From contig CM035437.1 of NCBI GenBank assembly GCA_020310875.1, positions 51,668,027-51,732,026 on the forward strand: a stretch of DNA of 64,000 bases, read 5' to 3'. Every line of letters starts with the position of its first letter. Position 1 is the first letter of the stretch. This stretch comes from Ceratopteris richardii. Taxonomy: Eukaryota > Streptophyta > Polypodiopsida > Polypodiales > Pteridaceae. A program made the position numbers and the translations under genes. The notes under the pieces were generated by a model. That model did not search any database. It saw only the letters and a list, made by a program, of their open reading frames with translations, and was not told the DNA's origin. Of the stretch, positions 9,000-20,491 are shown piece after piece.

Positions 9000-10940
9000 C
9001 ATCCCCAAGTGGTGGTCGTTTTTATAGTTCATCATGTGTTCTCAAATGTCATAGGCCATTGAAGGTTTGAAGGGTGTCCTCCTCCCACAAGACTTAATCA
9101 ATTTTAGAGGAGTTTTAGGGTGCTTCCAAAGGATGGTTCATTTTTTAGTTTTGTCAAAGATTGAATGCATTTATCAAATCCAAATGTTTCACAGCGCTTT
9201 AAACCCTATTCATCTTTAGATTTTCTTGTGTGCTGATGTGTATTAGGGGGATTTTCTTTGGGTTTCCCATCTAGGTTACTTTTGTTCCAAGGATGATTGA
9301 AATTCTTTCTAGGATGGTTGGAAGTATCTTCTATTAGAGGGATTCTTTTCTTAGGATTTTAGATTTGGTTTTTATTGATTTTGAGCTTATATTGACACTT
9401 GGGAATCCAAATCCCTTTAGTGGGGATTGAAGAATGTTTTCCTAGGCCCATTTTTGTAGCCTTAACTTTCCATTGATCCTTCGTTTGTGAATCCATGGGT
9501 ACCATTTCCTTTGTCTCTTTTTGGCTACATATATTTCCATTAATAATCTTATCCTAGTTTCTTGCAATTTTATAGTGAATCTAGTTGTCAAGACATCTCA
9601 TGGCCCATCAACTCATATCCATTTTCTACCCATAGAGTGGATACTAGAAAAAAAATGGTTAAGATTATATGCTCACCATATACCATATTGATTGGTGTAG
9701 TTCTCAATGCAATCTTCTAAGCAATGCTATATGCCCATAGAAAATTGTGCAGTTGTTTATCCCAATCTAATTTTTGATTATTTGATCTAAAATGTCTATT
9801 TAACAAAATTGTGTATTTGTTTATCCCAATCTATTTTTTTATTATTTGATTCAAAATGTCGATTTAACCATTAGCTTGTGGGGTGATATGGTGCCAACTT
9901 CTATGGGTTACTAGAAATTCATCTAGTAATTTTGCAATGACTTCATTGTTAAAGTGCCTTTCCCTATCACAAAGTAATCTCTATAGGGAGTCCAAAATTC
10001 ATGAGTATATTCTCAAACAAAAACTTTGTTGTGAGGGCATCACATTTGGTAGTGGGGTTGGATACAAACCATTTTGTAAGATAATCCATAGCCACAATGA
10101 TATGTTCAACTTTGAATCCCTTTTTTGGAGGACTAATAGGTCGTGTAAAGTTTATTCCCCATTTTCCAAATGCTCTTCCTCCAATCATGGGGCTTAAGCT
10201 CATTTGGTCTCTTCATAATGTATATTTTGTTGGTTTACACACTTTGCATCTCTTCGAGCATTATTTTGTTGGTTTAGCATCTCTTCGAGCATTATTTTGT
10301 TGGTTTACACACCTTGCATCTCTTCGAGCAGGCATCGATATCTATATGCAGGATATGCCACACAATCCCACAAATAGGGTCATATTTGTTGTCCTTTTTA
10401 GTAGCAAAATGACTAGATGCCACTCTAGTATTGGCAAATTCTAATGCAAAAGTATATTCTTTCTCATGTATACACAAACTTAGAAAATTATCTCTCCCCC
10501 TTTTATATAGTTGGTCTTCGATAAAAGCATTGCATCTACTTTACTTTTCTAGATATCACCTTTTTGTGAGCATGGTTCCTTCTAGACATTGCCCATGCTT
10601 AGAGAATTCCACACTTAGCTTAGTGCATTCCGATGTAATCATCTCATGGTTCGCTAACCCTACACATTGGTTCGCTAAGCCTACACATCTTACAAGTTTG
10701 AATATACTAGCGGACACCATTCTCCATCTCAAGCCAATAGACTCCATCTTTATGCAAGTTTTAAATGCTTCTTGTTCTAGATTTGTGTATACCAACACCT
10801 CGTTTTCAGAACTATCCACAAGACTTGTCCTTTCTTCAACTACCATGTAGAAGGATAATAATCCTTTTCTATCTTTTCTATATATGTTTCCTACCACAAT
10901 ATGGTGACTTCTCATGTGACTCACGTTTCTTTCATTTGTA
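9000..10940 (-). mobile_element. Old Ty3/gypsy remnant: end of RNase H region and integrase
   Basis: Minus-strand pieces resemble plant gypsy integrase: a WGINF-type core start with a YLTKW motif near 10080-10190, and a VYG-type region near 9690-9760. A linker after RNase H is seen at 10556-10924. The element is broken, with perhaps ten or more breaks, and no LTR of its own is visible here. Matching RNase H pieces on the same strand lie at 13131-13283 and 22779-22871, so one old element was probably split by later insertions. The outer edge near 9000 is approximate. Confidence 0.7.
10224..10330. repeat. Short tandem triplication inside the gypsy remnant
   Basis: The words ATTTTGTTGGTTTA and CATCTCTTCGAGCA recur three times with spacings of about 38, 30 and 38 bases. 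A separate two-copy repeat of about 21 bases (GGTTCGCTAA...) lies near 10648-10690. Confidence 0.75.
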
Positions 10941-11004
10941 TGAACCCAGTTGGGGTTTGGTCTGTAAACTAGAGCTAACGTTTAGTTTTCAACCGATCTC
11001 ATTG

Positions 11005-11462
11005 GTAATGCTTCGATCAAAGTCAATGTCAATGGGCAATTTTCAAAGGCAATCAAACTGAAACGATCAATCAGGCAAGGCTACCTGTTGGCCCTGTTGC
11101 TCTTCGCCATCGTCGCAGAAGGACTTAGCCAACATGTGGAGCGACAGATGGAGCTTGGCTGCATAAGGGGCATCACTTTTCCACATAACTCTAGGCAAAT
11201 GACCATGAGGCTATTTGCAGACGACACAAATGCCTTTGTTCACAATGACGATACCAGCCTAGAAAGCTTTTGGTGGTGCCTCAACACTTTTTGCAAGGCC
11301 GCTGGGTCTAGAATTAACCATTCCAAGACTGCATTCAGGGCTATCAAAAGGAATCAACCCAATCTCCTCATTGTACAGGGATGCCAAAACATTCAATCAG
11401 GTCAGGTTGCTCGCATTCTTGGTATCCCCATGGGATTCGGTGTTACTCTAGAACAAAGGTAG
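11005..11462 (+). pseudogene. LINE reverse transcriptase palm region (broken)
   Basis: The frame gives VNGQFSKAIKLKRSIRQG followed by LLFAIVAEGLS, then the catalytic motif RLFADDT near 11212-11232, the F-ADD box of L1-type reverse transcriptases. RINHSKT and LGIPMGFG follow as expected for plant L1 elements. The usual RQGCPLAP motif reads RQGYLLAL, and a stop ends the frame at 11460-11462. Confidence 0.85.
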
Positions 11463-11662
11463 GCTTGGATCCTCGCTAGACTTAATAATAAACTTAACTA
11501 TTGGAGGGGTTTGCAAATTAATCTTGCTGGTCAGACCATGGTGATCAACATGTTCCTCAGATCCTCAATCATATACTTTCTTTCTTGCTGGAGATCAAAT
11601 GATCAAGAATAAGCCAAATTGGAAAGTATTTGTAGGAACTTTCTCTAGACTGGGGACCATAA

Positions 11663-12215
11663 TAGGAGGGGAGTGCCTAAAATCAAATGGTCCATTTGCA
11701 CCAGCCGAAAGGAGAGTGAAGGTCTGGGTATTATAGACATTGGCAGCATGGCCAATAAACTTGCGGCAAAGTGGATGATTAAGGCCTCGAGCAACAAAGA
11801 TTCCTCTTGGGCCACATTAATTTTGAGAAACACAAACGTGATTATTCTAGTGGGCTACCCTGGATGGAAAAACCTTGACATCCTCACCCTCTTATTCCCT
11901 CTGATTCCAGTCTCACCCAAAGGATTGATCCTGGTAAGATCCTTGTGGATGATTCGGAACAGATTCAAACCTCACATCAGAATCAGTGAAGATTGGAAGT
12001 GGGCTACAAGTATAAGACAAAATGACTCTATTTGGTTCCGGATCCAAGGCATGAGAAACGTGGAGCCTTGGAATGTCTTAAGTGCCAAGAGACTCTGGAA
12101 TAAGGGATTCAAACAATGGAAGCACCTCTGGAAACAGGACATGAATAGATGGGTGGACTTGAGGACCTTGACCCTAGTGTTGTGGCCATGTATGAGGAAT
12201 GGAATATTTTATTGA
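11663..12215 (+). pseudogene. LINE thumb/connection region (broken)
   Basis: An open frame of about 180 codons from 11673 includes IKWSICTSRKESEGLGI and MANKLAAKWMIKAS. These correspond to the plant L1 pattern in which a PK-W-x5-K-x-GGLG-x(2)-D motif is followed by N-x-A-L/K-x-KW. It is in a different frame from the palm region. Tryptophan-rich text continues to the stop at about 12213. Confidence 0.75.
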
Positions 12216-12435
12216 GCAAACTCCATGCTTGGGACCGCTCTAAAATCTGACTACTTATGGGACAGGACGCTCCAGACCTATAGGGCCTTAAATGGTATAA
12301 TGGTAATTGCCTCTCCAAAGCTTCCATATGTCAAAGCTCCCAAAAACATTCACATCAGTCTCAACAAGAAATGGTGTCTCAACTGGACACGACTTTGATG
12401 GGATATGAAATTTATGTCTATCTGGCACCCTCTCA

Positions 12436-12640
12436 TTGAAAACAAAAAGTCAATCCTCCTATGGAAAATTTTACACCGTGGAATATGGACCAATGCAAAA
12501 GCTAACAAGATCTATGGTGTTCTACCCTCTTGCAAGTGATGTTGCCATAGCAAAGAGGATATTGGTCACCTCTTCTTTGCTTGCCCTAAATCCCTTCGGA
12601 TATGGATGGTCCTTGGTCATTCTCTCAGGCTCCAAGAACA
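12436..12640 (+). pseudogene. LINE C-terminal zinc-finger region (zf-RVT type, broken)
   Basis: In one frame the text reads LLWKILHRGIWTNAKA, then a cysteine-containing stretch with an internal TGA, then EDIGHLFFACPKS. This fits the reverse-transcriptase-associated zinc finger of plant L1 ORF2 (a C-x(2)-C pair followed by H and C in HLFF-x-C). The TGA stands where the family often has a tryptophan codon. Confidence 0.75.
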
Positions 12641-13017
12641 AATCAATTGGAAGCAAGCCCTCATTGGTGACGCGATCGGTTGCTCTGTAGCATTGTGGAA
12701 TGCAATCAGGGGAGAGATCCTTTGGAAGATTTGGCGAGAAAGATGCACTCAAAACTTTGGCAATACCCCCAAGGAGTGGTCGATCGAGAAGTCCCTATTC
12801 CTTCTCGGCAAAGAATTGCTAACTGTAAGAACCCCTCCCCCTCCCCCCCCCCCTTCAGACATCACAAAGAGCTATGGTATGTCAACAATAAGCTTAAAAC
12901 TAAGTGGGCTCCACATGATAGGGATGCGAGCTTTATCAACCTCATCTGTAACTGCATGTAAGCTTTGTAAGGTCTACCACGAAGGTATGACTTCCTAATG
13001 TGTTTGTGCTGCCCCCG

Positions 13018-13130
13018 TGTTGTGGGACTTGGGGGGTCCGAAGGGCACTAGTCCTATTCACTTGTATTCTTCTTTTATTTAATTAAAGTCAGGGAGAGTA
13101 GGCAATGCCCAGCTCCCTTTTATAAAAAAA
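13018..13130 (+). repeat. LINE 3' tail, shared with the local SINE family
   Basis: The order is GTGGGACTTGGGGGG, then CACTAGTCC, TTCACTTGTATTC, TTTAATTAAAG and a short A tail. The SINEs at 6903-8790 show GTGGGAT with a G-run, then ACTATGCCC, TTCACTTGTATAG and an A-rich end in the same order. A second LINE tail copy is at 7327-7460. Confidence 0.6.
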
Positions 13131-13283
13131 ACCCAAGAAGGAATGATCAGTAGATTAAATACATAAGTATTAGGGAGTTCATAAAAAAATCCTCTATGCA
13201 ACTCTTCATTTGTTAGTCTACATAGGTTATTAGTTAGTATGTGCATGTTATCTTTCATAAAAACCACCTTAAAATCATACTCC
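13131..13283 (-). mobile_element. Gypsy RNase H piece, left of copia A
   Basis: The minus strand gives EYDFKVVF and a histidine-leucine spaced stretch ending CRLTNEEL, as at the end of gypsy RNase H. Copia A is inserted at its right edge, and a matching earlier RNase H piece lies at 22779-22871. It belongs to the old broken gypsy remnant that continues at 9000-10940. Confidence 0.65.
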
Positions 13284-13288
13284 ATAAG
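13284..13288. repeat. Target-site duplication of copia A (left)
   Basis: ATAAG, repeated at 22774-22778 directly outside the other LTR. Confidence 0.85.
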
Positions 13289-13516
13289 TATTGGAGTTCA
13301 AGGACTACAAAAGCACACGAACAACACAAGGAAGAAGAAGCTTGGAGAAAAACATAACACATAGAATGTATTACCAAATGAATGTACAAAGATAAATGAC
13401 TCGTTAGGGTTATAGGCATATATACAAGAAGGGGGGAAAAGCCTCCTAAAGAGGGAAAAAAGTTCCTTGACAGTCCTAAGTGTGTTCACATGCATCATTA
13501 CCAAAGTATATCAACA
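13289..13516 (-). repeat. Copia A 3' LTR
   Basis: About 228 bp, matching 22540-22773 with roughly 20% differences. Common words include TTGGAGTTCAAGGACTA, TATAGGCATATATAC and CCTAAGTGTGTTCA. Its outer edge touches the ATAAG duplication. Confidence 0.85.
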
Positions 13517-14858
13517 AATCCACCTTTCAAGTGATGTGAAAGGGAGTTGGGACTCATGTATAAGGAAGTTTCGAGCGATGTGCAATGAAATCAATGAAAA
13601 AAATGAAGTAAGCCCAAAGCTTTGTGAAAAGCTTCAAACTTATCCCTAGGTAGAGCCTTTGTGAAAAGGTATGCAACATTATCATGTATGGGCACATAAG
13701 CCAAAGTGATGTCTCCAATAGATCCTTGACATAATGATAATGCACCTCAATGTGCTTTGTGCAAGAACAAAGCATAGGGTTCCTCACAACTTCTGACTAC
13801 GAGAAAAGATGATGGTCATAAAAAAATGACCAACACCCAAATCAACCAAAAGGTATCTAAGCCACATGCACTCAACAATAGCTGTGAAAGCTTCCCTATA
13901 CTCAGCCTAACAATGAGAAGTGGCCATAGTATGCTACTTCTTTCTCAACCAAGATATGCATGAGCTATCAAGCATGAAGCAAAAGCCATTGGTGGACACA
14001 TGAGTGTCATTGAAACTAGACCAATCTGTGTTAGAAAAAGCATATAAATCTAGTGATAATGATTGCCCTTGTGACAACATAATCCAAGTATCTCAGTACC
14101 ACTCAAGTAGCAAAAGATGTTCTTAATCGCTTGACAATGCTTGAAACCTAAGAAATGCAGAAACTTGCTCATTTTAGAGATAACAAATAGAGACATCTTC
14201 TCCCTCTCAAAAAATCCATTTTTTTTACCATACACGTTGCCATTTCCATGAGAGACATGTTCTTCTTCTTAACAAATCAATTTCCTTGAGGTGTATACAA
14301 CACTTTACATTGATGTCTTATACCATGCTCAATTGAAAATGCGTTAAACTTAGAGGAAATATACTCACCCCCTCTATCAGAATGGAGAGTGCCCATCTTA
14401 GATGTTAATAGATTTTCAGCCATAGCTAGGAACTGTTTGAAGCACATAAAAACTTTGGAATTTTCTGTCAATGGATAAACTTATATATAAAAATGATCAT
14501 CAATGATTGTCATAAAGTCCAAGTAATTCCCAAATGAAGGTGTGTGCATAGGACCGTAGACATCATTATGAACAAGTTGCAATTTATGTGAGCTACAATT
14601 GAACCATCTTTGGGGGAGAAAGATTGCTCCATTTTACCCAAAATACAACCCTCGTATACATGCTTAGAAGGTGCCTCAAGTTTGGGCCAAGAGGAAACAT
14701 ATTCACATTTCTACAAGTGAAGCAAACTAGCAAAATTCAGATGACTAAAGCATGCATGATAAATTTTTGCATTTGAAATAGCTTGATAATCATGAACTAC
14801 ATATGGTGAATCATTCTCAAGTAAATCATAATTTATGAACTTATAAAATCCATGAAAT

Positions 14859-14863
14859 AAAAT
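14859..14863. repeat. Target-site duplication of gypsy B (left)
   Basis: AAAAT, repeated at 21029-21033 directly outside the other LTR. Confidence 0.85.
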
Positions 14864-15353
14864 TGTTATCAGGATCTGCTCACATGCACAGAGAGGTTGC
14901 AAACGCAGTATTGGGTGCAATCTCCCCCCATGCACTCTGTCTCAACAGTCCACAGAGTGCATGTATTTATAAGAATTTTTTATTATGTCAAAAAGAGTGC
15001 TTACATGAGAGCGGCTTCAAGAAGCATGTGTGTAACTAAAAGTTGGTGACTTTCGTAGAAAGCCTCTTCTTTTAATATAAAAAATTATGGTCTACAATGA
15101 CTCTTATTCTAACCACTATTTTTCTAACTATTTCTAACAATAGAACCTTCTACACGGATTTATTTACAAACTAGATTATAAACCGGATTTATTGATGTCC
15201 TTCCTAAAGTCGGATTATTGATGTCCACCCTTTCATGCTTCCATGCCCTCACAAACCTTCAGCTGCTATATCAAAAACACCAAAACACATTAATACATTA
15301 ATAAATTACCACTTCAACAATGCATTGTTCAACATATTCCATAATGTATAACA
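14864..15353 (-). repeat. Gypsy B 3' LTR
   Basis: About 490 bp, from TGTTATCAGG to GTATAACA. A purine tract (minus strand TTGAGGGGCA) lies just outside at 15354-15365. It matches the 537-bp LTR at 20492-21028. Confidence 0.9.
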
Positions 15354-15544
15354 TGCCCCTCAATTGAAAAAGCAACTGACCTCAGTTGATAAAATAAAAT
15401 AATCATGGATGGCTAGTCACATGTTTCATCACTGAATGAAAATGAGCATGTTCCATGTTAAAAGAAACATGCATGGAAATGTTCATGGAGGAATTACATT
15501 AATGTGTTTATGTATGATATGCAAAAATTAAGTGGTCATAATGA

Positions 15545-16500
15545 GGTGCTAATTGTGTTTTATGTATCCATTGACATTCTTCAATAGAGTGATTTTTGTA
15601 CTTAACCAAATATCGATGGTATTGAGTACCTGTGTGCATCGTAGTGACATCATGATCAATGATTTTCTAAGGAACCAAGATTTCAGATTGTTCTTCAATC
15701 AAAGGAGGGTCATCAAGAAGTGGAGTGAGTGGTAAAGTACCTTTAAATGGTTTAAGTAAACTAATATGAAAAGAGTTATGTATATTCCAATGAAATGGGA
15801 TATCTAATCTAAATGAATTATCATTAATTTTTTCTATAATGTGAAAGGGTCCATAATAGCATGGTGCAAGGTTAATTTTAGGATGCTGCAAAATATTTTT
15901 GAGATGTCTTTTAATGATACGCAACCATACAAGATCATTTTCCTTGAGTTCCTTGGCTAATCATTTTGTATTGATATTATGTGTGTATCGCTCTTGACTT
16001 TTCCTAATGTGCTCGTGAACATCATGAAGTATAGAAATGTGATCTTGAGCAATAGAATCAGCCATCGGAATGTCGGTTTGGGTGAGTGACATGGGAGTGG
16101 GAAGCTTTTTACCATAAACAATTTCAAAAGGTGCACGACCAGTAGTGGTGTGTGTGGTGTTATTGTAAGCAAATTGAAGCAATGGAAACTTTTCATCCCA
16201 GTTACTGGGACTTTCTAATGAATAGCAATGCAATAAATCAAGAATAGTACTATTTGTAGCTTCACTTTGTCCATTACTTTTGGGATGACAAAATCTAACA
16301 TCACGATCAGATAACATTACTTTAGGAAATCCATGATGTGGGACAATGCATTTAATGAATAAGTTTGTAGCCTGAGGTGCAGACAAAGTTTTCCTACATG
16401 GAATGAAATATGCATATTTACTAAATCTATCAACTATTGTCCAAATCATATCATTATGTGATGAAGTGATGGGAAGACCGGTGATAAAATCCAAAGAAAT
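15545..16500 (-). other. Gypsy B integrase and chromodomain region
   Basis: The integrase core is seen near 15961-16494 (MDFITGLP start, DRFSKYA, SDRDVRF and the SNGQSEATN region). The GPF-type C-terminal module is at 15667-15924, followed by a chromodomain-like stretch near 15550-15640 (YLVKYKN followed by EECQW). Such chromodomains are thought to guide insertion toward particular chromatin. Confidence 0.8.
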
Positions 16501-16840
16501 TTGTTCCTATGGTTCGTTCGGAATGGGAACTGGCATTAATAATCCGAATGGTTTACCATGATGACGTTTTTACACGCTGACATACAATGCATTGAGAAAC
16601 ATAATGTGCAATATCTTTTTCCATGTGTGGCCAAAAGAATAAATCTTTGCAGGCAAAAGTGGTGCTTTGTATGCCTCTATGTCCCATGCAAGATGGTTCA
16701 TGCATTTCTTTGATGACAAAATCTTGAAAGTCTTGATTTATGCATAATCTATGTTGAAAATAAAGAAAACCATTATGAAATGTATAATGTTCATCAGATA
16801 AAGATGCACCATTGTTGAAGTCATGCCATGCACGTGAAAA

Positions 16841-18070
16841 CTACAAATCAGATGCATAAGTGGAAACCATTTCTTGAAAAGAATGTATTTGGATGGCAGA
16901 AATATTATGCAAAACAACAAAATGTGAAGGAAATCGACTAAGAGCATCAGCTACAACATTAGCTTTACCAGGCTGATATTGGAGCATGGGTTGGAAATTT
17001 TGAATGAATGATGCCCATTTAAGATGGCGATCAGAGATTAAGGGCTGATTTGATAAAAGCTTAATAGCCTGTTGATCGGTTTTGATTAAGACCTTAGAGC
17101 CGATAAGATAGTGTTTCCAAATTCGCAAAGCATGCACAACTGCTAACAATTCTTTATCATATATACTATAATTCTTTTTTGAGGGCTTAAGCTTCCTACT
17201 CTCAAATGCAATGGGATGATCATTTTGCTTAAAACTGCACCTATCCCTGAACCACTAGCATTAGTAACAACATGAAAGGGTTGTGAAAAATCAGTTAATT
17301 GTAAAACAGGTGCATGTGAAAGTGCATGTTTGAGTTTTTCAAAGGATTGTTGTTGGGTAAGTCCCCATGCAAATTTTATTTTCTTTTTCAATAACAAGGT
17401 AAGGGGCAATGCTAAATAAGAAAAATTTCAAACAAACTTCCTATAGAAACTAGCGAACCCAAGAAAAGAACGAACATCATTGATTCATTGTGGTGTAGGC
17501 CATTCTACTATAACTTTAATTCTTTTTGGATCCACATGCACACCTTCACTTGAAATAATATGTCCTAGATATTGTAGCTTACGTGGAAAGAAGTAACTCT
17601 TTCTAGGATTAGCATAAAGTGCATTCACTCGTAGTAAATGAAAAATTGTTTTAAGATGCATCTCATGCTCACTATCATGCTTACTGTAAACAAGTATATC
17701 ATCAAAAAATACAAGAACAAAAGTTTGGTAATCAAGAAAAATGTTGGTCATCATTCGTGCAAATGTATCAGGAGCATTAGTAAGTCCAAAGGGCATTACC
17801 ATAAATTCATAATGGCCTGTTTGAGTTCTAAATGCAGTCTTAAAAATATCACTTTGCATCATACGAATCTGATGGTATCCTGATTTTAGATCAATTTTAT
17901 TAAAGACACGAGATCCTCATAATTTATCTAAAAGATCATCTATTCGAGGAATGGGATATCTATTCTTTATTGTGATCTTGTTAAGGGCTCTATAATCAAT
18001 GCACATTTGATAAGTTTTATTCTTCTTCTCTACTAAGAGAACTAGTGCTCCAAATGGGGAAGAACTAGGC
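16841..18070 (-). other. Gypsy B reverse transcriptase and RNase H region
   Basis: Reverse transcriptase motifs MPFGLTNAP and FFDDILVYS are seen within 17485-17862, with flanking sequence to about 18070. RNase H and tether motifs (QSFEKLKHAL, TDQQAIKLL, ADALSRF) are seen within 16841-17409. The arrangement is normal for gypsy elements. Confidence 0.85.
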
Positions 18071-18372
18071 CTTATAAGTCCTTTTGTAGTAGGTCTTTTA
18101 CTTGGTTTTCTGTTTTTGTTTGGTGTAATGGGCCATGTCTATAAGGTGCTTTATGAGGAGGAGAACTACCAGGGACTAAGTCTATGGGATGGTCAAAGGA
18201 TCCTCGAGATGGTGGTAGTTCACAGGGATATTCATACATAAAACAATCCTTATAAGTAGTCATGAAAGTTTTATGTGCATTAGGAAGTGTATGAGTATAA
18301 TCATCGATGACATTGACAAAAACAATGCATGAATTGAATCCTTTCCTAAATGCAAATTTTACTTGAGTATGA

Positions 18373-20075
18373 CTAATCAATGGGATGTCGTGCAGACAAA
18401 GTAATAATTTGACCTTTCAATTCAAAGCTAAAAGTATGTGTGTGGTAGTCAATGCGTGGGTTATAATGATGACAGAAAGGCATACCTAGTATAACATCGT
18501 AAGATTGCAAAGGTGCAATTAAAAAAGTTTGTGAATCAACATATGGGCCTATGCTAATCGTAACATTTTGCACTTCTCGTGTTACATTGTAACGATTACC
18601 TTGAAATGCAGCTTTTACTTTATACAAAGAAGGAAATGTTTTTAATTTAAGTTCTTGTACTAATAAATGTGAAATGAAGTCATGTGAACTACCATCGTCA
18701 TGTAGAATTTTAACGAGTTTGTTGTTTATAGTACCCTGCATGCAAAGTAGAGAATGAAGAGAGATATCGTTACCCAAGGTACTTAAGTCCTTCTCCAATG
18801 ATTCCTTTGTCCAAAGAGGAGGAATTTCTTCATTATGGGCCTCCATGTTATGTGATTGAGCTGTAGCGGGTTTCATGTTAGGAGGTCGCAATCGGCACTT
18901 CATTTTTGTATGTCCAGGTTTCGCACAATTCCAACAAGTGATGCGCGGTCACTTTTGTTGGGCATCCATCGCTAAAGTTCTTCGGGTAGGTGGTTTTGTA
19001 GGTTGGAGAGATGAAGCAACAGATGCAGTTGAGTAATTGGATTGCGGTAGACGAGGAAAACTAGGATAAGATGGGGCATTAAATGTACGTTTCATGGGAA
19101 GATTTGGTTTAACAAAAAGTGGTCGTTGACGTGGTTGTTGTAGATGAAGTGACTTGGTTATAGATTGGAATTCTTTCTCTGCATCATAGGCGAAAGATAT
19201 ATCCTCGTTGAGGGTTGTAGGTCGTAAGGTGTGAAGCTTAGCTTGGATTCCCACCTCCAAACCATCTTCGTATTTGCGCTGCAATCTATCCTCCGGAACA
19301 TCTTCAAGCATTCAAACCAATAGTAAATTTTTCCAGAACTGCTCTATGTAGGTAGTAACCATATCACCCTCCTTCAATGTAAGGGTCATCCATGCACGTC
19401 GAACATGCAAATGGTATTAAGGAGGAAGAAAAGAATCCTTCACTTTCTCTTGGAAAGCCCTCCACGTTGTTGGATGCTCAGTACTCTGCCGCAGGACATT
19501 CCACCAGATTTGAGCTTTTCCTACTAAATAGTTAGTGGAAAATTTGACTTTTTCACTTTCAGCATAGGTTTCATCAGTATAAAAATCATCAAACTATGAA
19601 AGCCATGAAAGGATTAAAGAACCATCCTTCTGGCCATCAAACCGTAAAAACTGGTAATTCTTAATGGCAATCTTGGAATGCATGCCATCCGACTGGGCAG
19701 AGACAATAGCTTTGACCACCCTCGTAAGGTTGTCTTCATCAGTTTGCATCTTTTTGAGTATCTCATCGTGCTGTCGGATCTCATTCTGAGTGCCTCATAA
19801 TTCGTGCCATAGGATCTCCAGTTGTTGCTCGAGTGTGACTTGGGTAGAGGTGATTTGCTGAAATCCTCCATGTTGTTCATAGGGTCCATGAGGATGTAGA
19901 GACAAAACCCTCTTGCTAGATATGTAAAACAATTTTTGAGTTTGTTTGAGTTAAAATGTAAAAGGAATGGTTGTTCTTGGGAATTGAAAAAGTAAGAAAG
20001 AGATGAAAGTTGTCTTAAATATAAGAAAAGAGAAGTAGAGTGACAACACAAAGAGATAGTGTAGTGGTAGAACAC
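18373..20075 (-). other. Gypsy B gag and protease region
   Basis: A gag zinc knuckle (CWNCAKPGH) lies near 18910-18942, with gag sequence up to about 20075. A protease-like stretch (ILHDDGSSHDFIS) lies within 18373-18903, with the variant DDGS where DTGS or DSGA is common. The region is broken. Confidence 0.7.
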
Positions 20076-20180
20076 TTCCCTTGTGTGGGTGAGGTTCTGG
20101 GTTCAAATCCTCCCACCTTGGTGAATCTAAAAGTTCTTATTGCCACTCATACATTACAATTGGTTCACGTGTAGCCAACA
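20045..20180 (+). mobile_element. tRNA-headed SINE inserted in the gypsy B leader
   Basis: A box TAGTGTAGTGG (20057-20067) and B box GGTTCAAATCC (20100-20110) both match the Pol III consensus and resemble the promoter of tRNA-Gly. It lies on the opposite strand to gypsy B, between its gag and primer site. The acceptor stem of a real tRNA is not evident, so it is called a SINE head. Its 3' limit is uncertain. Confidence 0.55.
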
Positions 20181-20289
20181 ACTACCAACAGTCGCCAAGG
20201 GAGCCTTGGATGCCATAGTAATGCCTTAGTTATGCCTAAGTTCTATGCCTTAGTCGATGCCTTGGAGTAAACATAGGCGTAAACGTAGG

Positions 20290-20400
20290 TTCTGGTTCTA
20301 GAACTAGAACAAAAACAAAAACAGAAACTGGAACTGAAACAGAAATGGAAACGGAAACGGAAACGGAGACCGGAGTCAGAGCTAGAATCGGAATCGGATC
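20290..20400. repeat. Purine-rich GGAAAC-type simple repeat
   Basis: Degenerate hexamer repeats (AACAAA, GAAACTG, GGAAACGGAAAC) run for about 110 bases in the gypsy B leader. On the minus strand they read as an alternating Val-Ser/Phe frame, which is an artefact of the repeat and not a protein. Confidence 0.7.
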
Positions 20401-20478
20401 GCGAACAGAGAACAGCGAAACAGAGATCAATTCGCCAAAACGAACAGAAATAGATCCCTCTATAGTATTGCGTGCAAG

Positions 20479-20490
20479 GCTCTGATACCA
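20479..20490 (-). promoter_or_regulatory. Gypsy B primer-binding site
   Basis: GCTCTGATACCA on the plus strand, that is TGGTATCAGAGC on the minus strand: an exact complement of the initiator tRNA-Met 3' end, one base inside the LTR. Confidence 0.85.
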
Positions 20491-20491
20491 C

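Larger units (their letters stand above)
10945..13130 (+). mobile_element. 5'-truncated L1-type LINE
   Basis: A plus-strand non-LTR element carrying the second half of ORF2 (reverse transcriptase palm, thumb and the C-terminal zinc finger region) and a 3' tail ending in eight A's at 13123-13130. The 5' endonuclease half and ORF1 are absent, so it is 5' truncated; the left edge is placed only roughly, between 10940 and 11000. Coding is broken: the palm starts in one frame near 11005 and runs on in the frame ending with a stop at 11460-11462, and the thumb and finger lie in other frames. No clear target duplication is visible. It lies inside the old minus-strand gypsy remnant. Confidence 0.8.

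Noticed and set aside
20057-20110. A functional tRNA-Gly gene
   Set aside because: The Pol III boxes are good, but no acceptor stem pairing or proper anticodon arm is evident. It sits inside a retroelement leader, so a SINE head is the safer call.
20236-20430. Val/Ser/Phe-rich membrane-like frame on the minus strand
   Set aside because: It is produced by the GGAAAC-type simple repeat in the gypsy B leader.
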